From Leifsonia shinshuensis (GTDB lineage Bacteria; Actinomycetota; Actinomycetes; Actinomycetales; Microbacteriaceae), in assembly GCF_022606355.1 (NCBI RefSeq), contig NZ_JAHHZQ010000005.1, positions 124,001 through 188,000 on the forward strand: a DNA stretch of 64,000 nucleotides, given 5' to 3'. Numbering within the stretch: the stretch's first letter is position 1; each line of letters begins with the position of its first letter. Below are positions 1 to 7,981 of the stretch, one piece after another. The position numbers were made by a program, and so were the translations under genes. Under the pieces are notes generated by a model, which worked only from the letters and a program-made list of their open reading frames with translations, ran no database searches and was not told the origin of the DNA.

Positions 1-700
1 CATCATGGCGACCGTCGTGGCGATCGTCGTGGGTGTGACCGCCGGCTACCTGCGCGGCTGGAAGAGCGAATCGCTGTCCGCCCTGTCGAACGTGTTCCTG
101 GTCATCCCCGGCCTGCCGCTCATGATCATCGTCGCCTCCCAGTTCCAGGACCCGCCGCTCGCGCTCATCGCCGCCGTCCTCGGGCTGACCGGCTGGGCAT
201 GGGGTGCGCGCGTGCTGCGCGCGCAGACGATGTCGCTGCGCAACCGCGACTTCATCCAGGCCGCGCGGGCGAACGGCGAGCCGCTGCACCGCATCATCCT
301 GGTCGAGATGCTGCCGAACCTGATGGCGATCATCGCCTCCAGCTTCGTCGGCACGATGACGGCCGCCGTGCTGGGCCTGACGACCCTCGCGTTCATCGGC
401 GTCATCCCGGTCTCGAACCTGAACTGGGGGACCATCCTGTTCTGGGCCCAGCAGAACAACGCCTTCCCCGACTACTGGTGGTGGTACGTCCCCGCCGGGC
501 TGTGCATCGCCCTGCTCGGAGTGTCGCTCGCCCTCATCAACTTCGGCATCGACGAGTACGTCAACCCGCGCCTCCGCTCGGCCGGCGAGCGCGCCAGGGC
601 GATGAAGCGCAAGGGCATGAATGTCAACGCCGCCGTCACCCAGGTGCGCACGGAGTCCGCCGCGCCCGTCACGACCTCACCCGAAAGCAACACCGCATGA
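1..700 (+). CDS. ABC transporter permease, OppC/DppC type (5' partial)
   Basis: Inner-membrane permease of an oligopeptide/cello-oligosaccharide type ABC importer. The frame is open to the left edge (the codon before the first ATG at 5 is ATC), so the N-terminus is missing; 231 aa are visible against a usual 280-330. Several hydrophobic segments are present. The EAA loop that contacts the ATPase is visible at about residues 80-105 (RDFIQAARANGEPLHRIIL). The stop overlaps the ATG of the beta-glucosidase gene (ATGA), so the two are translationally coupled. Coupling to a GH3 enzyme suggests cellobiose or another beta-glucoside as substrate; this is inference, since this permease family also carries peptides. 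The rest of the transporter lies outside the window. Confidence 0.9.
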   Translation, partial: IMATVVAIVVGVTAGYLRGWKSESLSALSNVFLVIPGLPLMIIVASQFQDPPLALIAAVLGLTGWAWGARVLRAQTMSLRNRDFIQAARANGEPLHRIILVEMLPNLMAIIASSFVGTMTAAVLGLTTLAFIGVIPVSNLNWGTILFWAQQNNAFPDYWWWYVPAGLCIALLGVSLALINFGIDEYVNPRLRSAGERARAMKRKGMNVNAAVTQVRTESAAPVTTSPESNTA

Positions 701-2973
701 CCTCGATCCTCCCGTCGACGACCACCGAAGCAGAACAGGAGGTGCTCTTCCCTTACCAGGATCCGTCGCGGACGACCGTCGAACGCGTCGCCGACCTGCT
801 CGACCGCATGACGGTCGAGGAGAAGGTCGGGCAGATGCTGCAGCTCGACGCCCGCGACGACCTGCGCGACCATGTGCTGCGGCGGCACGTCGGCTCGATC
901 CTGCACACCTCTCCGGAGCGCATCCTGGAGGCCAACCGGCTCACCGCGGAGACCCGGCTGCGGATCCCGCTGCTCGTCGGCGAGGACTGCATCCACGGCC
1001 ACTCGTTCTGGCCGGGCGCCACGATCTACCCCACGCAGCTCGGCATGGCCGCCTCGTGGGACGCCGAGCTCATCGAGCGCGTCGCCCGCGCCACCGCGGA
1101 GGAAGTCGCCGTGACCGGCGTGCACTGGACCTTCTCGCCCGTGCTCTGCATCGCGCGCGACCTGCGATGGGGCCGGATCAGCGAGACGTTCGGCGAGGAC
1201 CCGTTCCTCATCGGCGAGCTCGCCAGCGCGATGGTTCGCGGCTACCAGGGCGAAGGGCTCGACGATCCGACCGCGATCCTGGCGACGGCGAAGCACTTCG
1301 CCGGCTACTCGGAGACGCAGGGCGGCCGCGACGCGAGCGAGGCCGACATCTCGCGCCGCAAGCTGCGCAGCTGGTTCCTCCCACCGTTCGAGCGCGTCGC
1401 CCGCGAGGGCTGCCGCACGTTCATGCTCGGCTACCAGAGCACCGACGGCGTGCCGATCACGATCAACGACTGGCTGCTCAGCGAGGTGCTGCGTGGTGAG
1501 TGGGGGTACACCGGCACCCTCATCACCGACTGGGACAACGTCGGCCGCATGGTCTGGGAGCAGAGGATCCAGCCCGACTACGCGCACGCCGCCGCCGCCG
1601 CGGTGACCGCGGGGAACGACATGGTCATGACGACCCCGATGTTCTTCGAGGGCGCTCTGGAGGCCGTCGAGCGGGGGATGCTCGCGGAGGACGCGTTCGA
1701 CGCCGCCGTCGCCCGCATCCTGACGCTCAAGTTCGACCTGGGCCTGTTCGAGGACCCGCGCCTCCCGTCGCCACGCCTCGACGAGGTGGTCGGCAGCGCA
1801 GCGCATGCCGAGCTCAACCTGGAGATCGCGCGCCGGTCGATCGTGCTGCTGGAGAACGACGGGACGCTGCCGCTGGCCGCGACGCCGGCGTCGCCGCTGC
1901 GCGTCGCGCTCGTCGGCCCGCTCGCTGACGACGCCCAGACCCAGCTCGGCGACTGGGCGGGCGGTTCCGGCCAGGCCGGCTGGCTCGACGGTCAGCCGCG
2001 CGAGATGATCACGACGGTGTTCGACGGGCTGCGGGCGATCGACGGCTGGACGGTCGAGTACGCGCGCGGCGCAGACATCCTGACGCTGGAGGACGACCCG
2101 CGCGGCGCGACGTTCCCGGACGGGCAGCCGCGGCCTCCCGTGGTCGTGCCGTCGCCGCCGTCCGCGGAGCTCCTCGCGGAGGCCGTCGCCGCCGCCGAGG
2201 CGTCCGACGTGGTCGTCGCGGTCGTCGGCGACCGGATCGAGCTGGTCGGCGAGGGCCGCTCCACGGCGACGCTCGAACTGATCGGCGGCCAGAACGCGCT
2301 GCTCGACGCCCTGATCGAGACCGGCAAGCCGGTCGTCGTCGTGCTGCTCGCCTCCAAGCCGCTGGTGCTGCCGCCGTCGGCCGCGAAAGCGGCAGCGGTG
2401 CTGTGGGCCGCCAACCCGGGAATGCTCGGCGGCCAGGCGATCGCCGAGATCATCGCCGGCCGCGTCGAGCCGTCGGGCCGCCTGCCGATCTCGTTCGCCC
2501 GCCACGTCGGCCAGCAGCCGACCTACTACAACCAGATCCGCGGCCAGCACGGCGACCGCTACGCCGACCTCACCCAGGCGCCCGCGTGGGCGTTCGGGCA
2601 GGGACTCTCGTACACGACCGTCGAGTACGCCGACCTGGCGCTCGCGACCGACACCCTCGGTGTCGGCGACGAGATCGTGGCAGAGGTGACCGTCCGCAAC
2701 ACCGGCGACCGCCCGGTGCGCGAGACGGTGCAGGTCTACGTGCGCGACAAGATCACGAGTGTCAGTTGGGCCGACATCGAGCTGAAGGCGTACCGCCAGG
2801 TCGACCTCGCGCCGGGGGAGACCGCCAGGGTGAGCCTCCGCCTGCCCGTCGCCGAGTGCACGATCGTCGACTCAGCGGGCGACCGCCACGTCGAGCCGGG
2901 CGAGTTCGAGCTGCTCGTCGGGCCGTCGTCGCGGGAGACCGACCTGCTGTCGGCAGGGTTCGTGCTGCGGTGA
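697..2973 (+). CDS. Glycoside hydrolase family 3 beta-glucosidase
   Basis: 758 aa, typical length for a three-domain GH3 enzyme. No signal peptide is seen, so it probably acts in the cytoplasm on imported beta-glucosides, removing the non-reducing-end glucose. The N-terminal barrel carries the KHFAGYSETQGGRD substrate-site motif. The catalytic nucleophile is the Asp of ITDWD, residue 278. The alpha/beta sandwich follows at about 390-600 and a fibronectin-III-like domain with the usual YTTVEYADL and VTVRNTGDRPVRETVQVYV sequences ends the protein. The ATG at 697 was chosen because it overlaps the permease stop. A xylosidase or mixed specificity cannot be excluded from sequence alone. Confidence 0.92.
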   Translation: MTSILPSTTTEAEQEVLFPYQDPSRTTVERVADLLDRMTVEEKVGQMLQLDARDDLRDHVLRRHVGSILHTSPERILEANRLTAETRLRIPLLVGEDCIHGHSFWPGATIYPTQLGMAASWDAELIERVARATAEEVAVTGVHWTFSPVLCIARDLRWGRISETFGEDPFLIGELASAMVRGYQGEGLDDPTAILATAKHFAGYSETQGGRDASEADISRRKLRSWFLPPFERVAREGCRTFMLGYQSTDGVPITINDWLLSEVLRGEWGYTGTLITDWDNVGRMVWEQRIQPDYAHAAAAAVTAGNDMVMTTPMFFEGALEAVERGMLAEDAFDAAVARILTLKFDLGLFEDPRLPSPRLDEVVGSAAHAELNLEIARRSIVLLENDGTLPLAATPASPLRVALVGPLADDAQTQLGDWAGGSGQAGWLDGQPREMITTVFDGLRAIDGWTVEYARGADILTLEDDPRGATFPDGQPRPPVVVPSPPSAELLAEAVAAAEASDVVVAVVGDRIELVGEGRSTATLELIGGQNALLDALIETGKPVVVVLLASKPLVLPPSAAKAAAVLWAANPGMLGGQAIAEIIAGRVEPSGRLPISFARHVGQQPTYYNQIRGQHGDRYADLTQAPAWAFGQGLSYTTVEYADLALATDTLGVGDEIVAEVTVRNTGDRPVRETVQVYVRDKITSVSWADIELKAYRQVDLAPGETARVSLRLPVAECTIVDSAGDRHVEPGEFELLVGPSSRETDLLSAGFVLR

Positions 2974-2989
2974 GCTGTACGCTCGCGGT

Positions 2990-3640
2990 GTGACGGAGAC
3001 CGATGACGAGTCCGTGTGGCCGGCGGTCCTCCGTCGGCTGGACGAGGCGCAGACCGCCGTCGACGTTCTCCCGCTGGACCCTGCCCGTGGCCGCGCAGCG
3101 CTGCAAGAGCTCCAGCTGACCGAGCGATCGACGATGGGAGCGATCGCCGCGCACACGGGCGGCCTGATCGTCGACAGCGGCTGGGTGCGCATCCTCGGCG
3201 GCGGCTCGCCCGGGCTGCCCGGGCTGGCGGAGTGGGCGGCCGGCGACCCCGCCCGGTCGCACCTGGTGATCGCTCTCGACGCCATCGGCGGCCGGTTCGC
3301 GGTCGACGGCGGCGGCCTGGGCATCGGCCCGGGCGAGGTCTGCCACTGGGGACCCGACTCGCCCGCCTGGTCGGGCGTCGGCGGCGGATACTCCGCCTTC
3401 ATCGCCTGGGCGGTCGGCGGAGGGCTGCCCGAGTTCTACGGCTCGCTGCGCTGGGACGGCTGGCAGGACGACACCCGCCCGCTGCGGCCCGACGAGGGCT
3501 GGGCACTCTATCCGCCGCCGTTCGCCGAGGAGGGGCAGGACACGAACGCGGTGACGCGCGCGGTCGTCCCGCTGGCGGAGCTGCACGAGTTCTACGCGGA
3601 GGTGGCGCGGCAGCTCGGTGGGGGCGTCTCGCGCAGCTGA
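2990..3640 (+). CDS. DUF2625 family protein
   Basis: 216 aa, GTG start 16 bp after the beta-glucosidase stop and probably co-transcribed with it. It shows the conserved signatures I associate with the DUF2625 family: GLIVDSGWVRILGGG, a DAIGGRFAVDGG block, CHWGPDSPAW, and FYGSLRWDGW followed by a tryptophan-rich end. No signal peptide or membrane segment. The biochemical role of this family is unknown. Its place after the GH3 gene does not by itself show a link to glucan use. Confidence 0.75.
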   Translation: MTETDDESVWPAVLRRLDEAQTAVDVLPLDPARGRAALQELQLTERSTMGAIAAHTGGLIVDSGWVRILGGGSPGLPGLAEWAAGDPARSHLVIALDAIGGRFAVDGGGLGIGPGEVCHWGPDSPAWSGVGGGYSAFIAWAVGGGLPEFYGSLRWDGWQDDTRPLRPDEGWALYPPPFAEEGQDTNAVTRAVVPLAELHEFYAEVARQLGGGVSRS

Positions 3641-3662
3641 GGGTCGGAAGGCCCTCGGGGCC

Positions 3663-3959
3663 CTACCCCGCCGGCCCGACCACCACCGCGAGGATCGGCA
3701 CCGCGAACGCCGCCGCCGACACCACGAGCGCGGTGACCGTGAGCCACGTCGTGCGGAGGCAGACCGCGATGATCGTGAGCACCAGCGGCACCCAGCCCAC
3801 CGCCATGGTGCCCACGAGCCAGACCATCCGGGTGACGAAGTTGTACTGCCCCAGCAGGAAGCCCGCGACCACCGCCAACCCCGCGAGCACGAGAGCGGCG
3901 ACCGCGACGAGGATGTGCGCCGCGACGCTGCGGCCGCGGGCGCCGACCGCTGTGCTCAC
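3663..3959 (-). CDS. Small membrane protein, three hydrophobic segments
   Basis: 98 aa from the GTG at 3959, which overlaps the stop of the upstream lipoprotein gene (GTGA) and is preceded by an AGGAGGAC ribosome site; this decides the start against a longer reading that begins inside the lipoprotein gene. Three hydrophobic helices cover most of the protein (AAHILVAVAALVLAGLAVV, MVWLVGTMAVGWVPLVLTII, LTVTALVVSAAAFAVPILAV). Function unknown. It is the last gene of a three-gene run with the lipoprotein and the GH6 cellulase. It converges on the DUF2625 gene with 22 bp between stops. Confidence 0.7.
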   Translation of the reverse strand: MSTAVGARGRSVAAHILVAVAALVLAGLAVVAGFLLGQYNFVTRMVWLVGTMAVGWVPLVLTIIAVCLRTTWLTVTALVVSAAAFAVPILAVVVGPAG

Positions 3960-4366
3960 CTGTCCTCCTGTGCGATCGTGCCGTCGCCGTCGAGCTTCAG
4001 CCGCGCACCCCACTGGCCGCACTGCCCGTCGACGAGCCGCGCCGTCGTCGTGAACGACTCGACCGTCGTCGAGCCCTGGATCGGCTGGACCGTGACCTCG
4101 ATGCTGTCACCGTCGTGGAACGGCGTGGTCGGGAGGGCGCCGTACGTCGCCACGACGCTGGAGCCGTCGGTGCAGTTCCCCTCGGCGCAGACGCGCACGT
4201 CGGTGTCGGGGTGCGCCGCGATCCACGGCTTCGCGTCGACGCTGACCAGCGGTGACGGCCGGATGTCCTGTCCGCACATGCCGGCCTGCGTGCATCCCGT
4301 CAGTGCGAGACCGAGCAGCACAGGCACAGCGAGTGCTGCGCGCGACTTCCCCCGTGGTCGACTCAC
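3956..4366 (-). CDS. Putative lipoprotein
   Basis: 136 aa. The N-terminus is a lipoprotein signal peptide: basic start (MSRPRGKSR), hydrophobic core, and lipobox LTGC with the lipidated Cys near residue 25. The mature part has several further cysteines (GMCGQD, VCAEGNC, GQCGQ), suggesting disulfides outside the cell. Its start overlaps the GH6 stop by 4 bp (ATGA) and its stop overlaps the next start, so it is in an operon with the cellulase. No family recognised. Confidence 0.75.
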   Translation of the reverse strand: MSRPRGKSRAALAVPVLLGLALTGCTQAGMCGQDIRPSPLVSVDAKPWIAAHPDTDVRVCAEGNCTDGSSVVATYGALPTTPFHDGDSIEVTVQPIQGSTTVESFTTTARLVDGQCGQWGARLKLDGDGTIAQEDR

Positions 4367-5385
4367 ATGCCGAGGCTACCGTGCGTGCGCCCCAGCACCA
4401 GCGCCTCCGCGCCGCTCTCGAACCAGCGCCCGGCGGCGGGACCGCCGTAGCACGGGCCGTCGCTGGCCCCGGGGTGCTTGACCCAGAGCAGCGCGTCGAG
4501 CTTGACCGTGGGGGACTCGGTGATCTGCGGGTTCTGGCCGAGGGCGGCACCGGGCGGGTTGCACCAGTCCCCCGTCCAGCCGTTGCCGTTGCGGGAGACG
4601 TCGATCACGAAGTGCTTCCACCCGACGCGCGACGACACCTTGCCCGCGTAGTCGCGTTCGGCCTGGGTGGCGTCGAAGTTCGAGACATTGGTGAAGAAGC
4701 CGCGCGCGTCGGAGATGCCCGCCGCGTTCAGGTAGGAGGCCTGGACGTCCGGGGTCAGCCAGCGGGCGTTGCCTCCGTCGAGGTAGGTGCTGAGTCCGGC
4801 GGCGGCCAGGATGCCGACCGCGGAGCGGAGCAGGGGGAGGCGGGTGTCCGCGACTCCTGCGCATTTCGGGCTGGGCAGCATGGCGAGGGAGTCGGGCTCG
4901 ATCAGCACGACGGCCCTGCTGCCGGCCAGCGCGGTCGCGATCCGACGGTTCCAGTCGAGGTACTGGTCGGGGGTGAAGCCGCCGGCGGAGAAGCCGCCGC
5001 AGTCGCGATCGGGGATCGCATACGTGACGAACACGGGCGTCGCGCCCTGTGCGGCGGCGGCGCGCAGATGCCGTTGGATCACGCTGGAGAGCAGCGCGGG
5101 ACCGTACCAGTCGCCCAGCCAGACCGCGGTCGGCTGGCTGGCGATCTGTTCGATCAGTGCCGCCCGCCTCGTGTCTCCCGCGGCGGCCAGGCCGTCGGCC
5201 ACCAGGCGTGCGTCGCTGGTGGGGTCGACGTAGAGCCGGCTGCCGAAGACGGAATCGGCAGCAGGGGAGGCCGTGGCCGCCGGCGCGGCCTGCGCGGTCT
5301 GCGCCGCCTGCGCGGCTGGCGGGAGGGGCGTCAGGAGCGCAGCCATGGCCAGAGCTGCGCCGAGCACTGCGATGAGTGTGCGCAT
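4363..5385 (-). CDS. Secreted glycoside hydrolase family 6 (endoglucanase/cellobiohydrolase)
   Basis: 340 aa from the ATG at 5385, chosen because it gives a clean Sec signal peptide (MRTLIAVLGAALAMAALL, cleavage around AQA-A near residue 27); a longer frame upstream lacks one. GH6 enzymes hydrolyse beta-1,4-glucan with inversion. Both family signatures are visible: YAIPDRDCG with the conserved Asp at residue 128, and LIEPDSLAML with the likely catalytic acid Asp at 165. Cysteines at DRDCGG and PKCAG form the usual disulfide. No carbohydrate-binding module is present, so it is a single-domain enzyme. Its products could feed the GH3 and permease genes 2 kb away. Confidence 0.92.
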   Translation of the reverse strand: MRTLIAVLGAALAMAALLTPLPPAAQAAQTAQAAPAATASPAADSVFGSRLYVDPTSDARLVADGLAAAGDTRRAALIEQIASQPTAVWLGDWYGPALLSSVIQRHLRAAAAQGATPVFVTYAIPDRDCGGFSAGGFTPDQYLDWNRRIATALAGSRAVVLIEPDSLAMLPSPKCAGVADTRLPLLRSAVGILAAAGLSTYLDGGNARWLTPDVQASYLNAAGISDARGFFTNVSNFDATQAERDYAGKVSSRVGWKHFVIDVSRNGNGWTGDWCNPPGAALGQNPQITESPTVKLDALLWVKHPGASDGPCYGGPAAGRWFESGAEALVLGRTHGSLGM

Positions 5386-5498
5386 ACCTGCACTATCGGC
5401 GCATTCCCGCCGACGGTCAGGGCCACAGCGATCGGGGAACCTGAGGATACCCAGAGGTTTCGGATCGAGCGCGCGGCAGCGGCACAGCCGGAGCTTGC

Positions 5499-6203
5499 TT
5501 GACTGAAGGAGTGAACGACACCCCCGCACGCGACAGGCGGCTCGAAGCGCAGAAGCGTGCGACGGAGCTGCGCCGGCAGCAGGCGCGCCTGGCGCGTCGA
5601 CGGCAGTGGCTGATCTCCGGCGGGGTCGTCGTCGCCGTGCTCGTCGTGGCCGGGATCATCACCGCGGTCGTGCTCGGCGGCAAGCCGTCGGCGTCGGTCG
5701 CATCGGCCTCCGGCACTTCGGCGGGCAGCGCGCAGTGGGCCGCCCCGACCGACGTCGAGTCGGGGGTGACGGCCGCCGGCCTCCAGATGCTGACCGCCGA
5801 GGGCACGGCCCTGCACATCCACCAGCATCTCAGCGTCACGGTCGACGGCTCGCCCGTCGTGGTCCCCGCCGAGCTCGGCATCGACGTCGCCCGGCAGAGG
5901 ATCTCGCCCATCCACACGCACGACGAGTCGGGCATCATCCACGTCGAGTCGCCCACCGTGCAGGTGTTCACGCTCGGCCAGGTGTTCGACGAGTGGCAGC
6001 AGAAGCTGGGACCGGGGCAGGTCGGCCCGTATCGCGACGGGACCGACGGCCAGACCGTCACCGTCTTCGTCGACGGGAAGGCCACGGCGGGCGACCCGCG
6101 CTCCATCGAGCTCACCTCCCACGAGGACATCGACATCGTGGTCGCCAAGAAGGGGACCGCCGTCACCGCACCGCCGGCCTTCGCCTGGCCCGCGGGCTAC
6201 TGA
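5499..6203 (+). CDS. Membrane-anchored protein with a His-rich extracellular domain
   Basis: 234 aa. A TTG start is preferred because GGAG sits 5 bp upstream; a GTG at 5511 has its purine-rich sequence too close. There is a basic cytoplasmic N-terminus (RRLEAQKRATELRRQQARLARRR), one transmembrane helix at about 37-60, then an external domain of about 160 aa. That domain has a histidine cluster HIHQHLSVTVDG, PIHTHDESGIIHVESP, and TLGQVFDEWQQKLGP. This resembles a recurring uncharacterised domain of bacterial membrane proteins; metal binding by the histidines is plausible but only inference. Divergent from the GH6 operon. Confidence 0.7.
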   Translation: MTEGVNDTPARDRRLEAQKRATELRRQQARLARRRQWLISGGVVVAVLVVAGIITAVVLGGKPSASVASASGTSAGSAQWAAPTDVESGVTAAGLQMLTAEGTALHIHQHLSVTVDGSPVVVPAELGIDVARQRISPIHTHDESGIIHVESPTVQVFTLGQVFDEWQQKLGPGQVGPYRDGTDGQTVTVFVDGKATAGDPRSIELTSHEDIDIVVAKKGTAVTAPPAFAWPAGY

Positions 6204-6847
6204 GGCGCCGGCCCCGCGATCGGATTCGCCGAGGCGGAGTCGGCCGCGACCGCCCAGCAGTACCAGGCCACGAGGGTCCGGTGGGGACGATACGCGTCAC
6301 CGGCCGCCTGGAGCTCCTTCGGCGTCGGGGTGGGCACGCCCCACCCTCGGCCGTACCCTTTGCGGACGGCCAGGTCGCCGACAGGCCAGACGTCGGGGCG
6401 GTGGAGGTGGAAGATCAGGAACATCTGCGCCGACCACGGGCCGATCCCGCGCACGCGCGAGAGCTGGGCGATCACCTCGTCGTCGGTGAGGGCGTCGAGG
6501 GAGGGCGTGTCGAGCACGACGTCGCCGTCGACGACCCGCGCGGCGAGATCCCGAAGCGACGCAACCTTGTTCTTCGAGAGCCCGACGCGGCGAAGATCGT
6601 CGTCCGACAGGGCGAGCATGCGCTCGGGCACCACGTCGCCGAGCGCGGCGACGAGGCGGCCATGGATGGCCGAGGCCGCGGCCCCGGCGATCTGCTGGTA
6701 GCAGATGCCGCGGACCAGCGACGCGAACGGGCTCTCGAAGGGGATGGGGAAGTGCGGGATGCCGAGCTGCGCGTGCAGGCGCGCGAGCACCGGGTCGCGC
6801 TCGCCGAGCTCCCTCGCCGCCGCCTCGAGCTCTCTGGACTGCGGCAT
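6197..6847 (-). CDS. HhH-GPD DNA glycosylase (AlkA-like 3-methyladenine DNA glycosylase)
   Basis: 216 aa. Base-excision repair enzyme that removes alkylated purines. The helix-hairpin-helix RVRGIGPWSAQMFL lies at about 131-144, and the catalytic Asp of the GPD motif (WPVGDLAVRKG) is residue 158. Start ATG 6847 overlaps the stop of the upstream TetR gene by one base (TGATG), so the two are co-transcribed. It converges on the previous gene with 7 bp of overlap at the 3' ends. Confidence 0.88.
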   Translation of the reverse strand: MPQSRELEAAARELGERDPVLARLHAQLGIPHFPIPFESPFASLVRGICYQQIAGAAASAIHGRLVAALGDVVPERMLALSDDDLRRVGLSKNKVASLRDLAARVVDGDVVLDTPSLDALTDDEVIAQLSRVRGIGPWSAQMFLIFHLHRPDVWPVGDLAVRKGYGRGWGVPTPTPKELQAAGDAYRPHRTLVAWYCWAVAADSASANPIAGPAPQ

Positions 6848-7419
6848 CAGCCCGGTGTCCCGCCGCTCAGGGCGCGCACCTGGGCGAGCAGCTGCTCGGC
6901 GACGGCGTCGAACGGGTCGATGCTCGCCTGCGCACGGCTGAGGATGACGCCGCCCTCGCTGGCCGCGATGAGCAGGGTGGCCGTCGCGGGAGCCACGCCG
7001 GGGTCGATCCCGCCGAGCGTCAGCAGCTCGGTGAGCAGTTGGGCCCAGCCGCGGAACACGTCTCCGGCCCGCTGCAGCAGGTCGTCGGAGTCGGCCGCGA
7101 CGGTGACGGCGACGGCCGAGCAGCCGATGCGGAAGTGCGACACGATCAGCAGGCTCCGCCAGGCTCCGATGAACGTCGAGGCGACCTCGACGGCCGGTTT
7201 GCCGCGGGCCGATTCGATGAGCGCGTTGGACGTGGCGCCCTGGTGGGCGAGCGCCTGCGCGACCAGGCTCGCCTTGCCGTCGGGGAAGTGGTGGTAGATC
7301 GACCCACGGGGAGCGCCAGTGACCGCCAGCACCTCCGAGAAGGAGGTCTCCTGGAGGCCCTTCTCGGCCAACAGCCTGGCCGCACCCTCGATCATCCGTG
7401 ACTTCGCGTCGGAGACCAT
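6847..7419 (-). CDS. TetR family regulator, LmrA/YxaF type
   Basis: 190 aa. The N-terminal helix-turn-helix includes TSFSEVLAVTGAPRGSIYHHFPDGKASL; the APRGSIYHHFPDGK wording is characteristic of the LmrA/YxaF branch of TetR repressors. The C-terminal ligand domain is helical. It is transcribed divergently from a tautomerase-like gene, and a near-perfect inverted repeat lies between them, so it probably represses that gene and itself. The DNA glycosylase follows in the same operon. Confidence 0.85.
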   Translation of the reverse strand: MVSDAKSRMIEGAARLLAEKGLQETSFSEVLAVTGAPRGSIYHHFPDGKASLVAQALAHQGATSNALIESARGKPAVEVASTFIGAWRSLLIVSHFRIGCSAVAVTVAADSDDLLQRAGDVFRGWAQLLTELLTLGGIDPGVAPATATLLIAASEGGVILSRAQASIDPFDAVAEQLLAQVRALSGGTPG

Positions 7420-7447
7420 CCACCGGCCCTTTCCGTCAGGAGGTGTT

Positions 7448-7469
7448 GACTATGACGCTCATCATACTC
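7448..7469. promoter_or_regulatory. Inverted repeat, candidate operator of the LmrA/YxaF-type TetR
   Basis: Eight-base arms 7448-7455 and 7462-7469 form an inverted repeat (TATGA/TCATA core, 6-bp spacer) with one mismatched pair. It lies in the 90 bp between the divergent TetR and tautomerase genes. Position and symmetry suit a TetR-family operator; binding is not shown. Confidence 0.45.
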
Positions 7470-7509
7470 CACACTTGGTCGCACACCCGGATTCGAGGAG
7501 TTGATCCCC

Positions 7510-7959
7510 ATGCCCATGATCGATGTCTACGCCACAGCAGGAACGTTCTCCGACCCGCACGCGCTCGCCCGGACCCTCGCCGACACCCTCAAAGTGATCG
7601 AACAGGTGCCCGACATCCCGATGTTCCGCGCGAACACCGCGGCCTTCGTCCACGACCTCCCCGCCGGCGCAATCTCAAATGTGGACGGCGACTCGGACTA
7701 CGTGCGCGTGCAGGTGCTCACCAACGCCGGTGCGCTCGACCGGCCGAAGCAGCTCGCGGTGGTCGAGCGGTTCACCGACCTCGTCGCGGAGGCCGCGGGC
7801 GACCCGTCGCTGAAGCAGCGCACCTGGGTGCTGCTGACCGAGGCGGTCGAGGGCGGCTGGGGGCTGGGCGGGCACGCCAACACGAACGAGGAGCTGGTGG
7901 CCGCCGCGCGGGCGCAGCTCGCGGAGCTGGGGGCGGCTGCCGCCGCGGAGAAAGGCTGA
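7510..7959 (+). CDS. Tautomerase-like protein
   Basis: 149 aa. The ATG at 7510 is chosen over the upstream TTG because GAGGAG (7495-7500) is 9 bp away and because this start gives MPMIDVYA. In the 4-oxalocrotonate tautomerase superfamily the proline after the initiator Met becomes the catalytic N-terminal base. Length suits a fused or double-length tautomerase domain (FSDPHALARTLADTLKV early, QLAVVERFTDLVAEAAGD later). It is controlled, by inference, by the divergent TetR regulator. Substrate unknown. Confidence 0.65.
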   Translation: MPMIDVYATAGTFSDPHALARTLADTLKVIEQVPDIPMFRANTAAFVHDLPAGAISNVDGDSDYVRVQVLTNAGALDRPKQLAVVERFTDLVAEAAGDPSLKQRTWVLLTEAVEGGWGLGGHANTNEELVAAARAQLAELGAAAAAEKG

Positions 7960-7981
7960 CAGCGCCCCGCCCGTCGCGGGC

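Noticed and set aside
472-2550. 692-codon minus-strand frame opposite the GH3 gene
   Set aside because: Arginine- and alanine-rich mirror of a high-GC gene; no family pattern, and the plus frame is a full GH3 enzyme.
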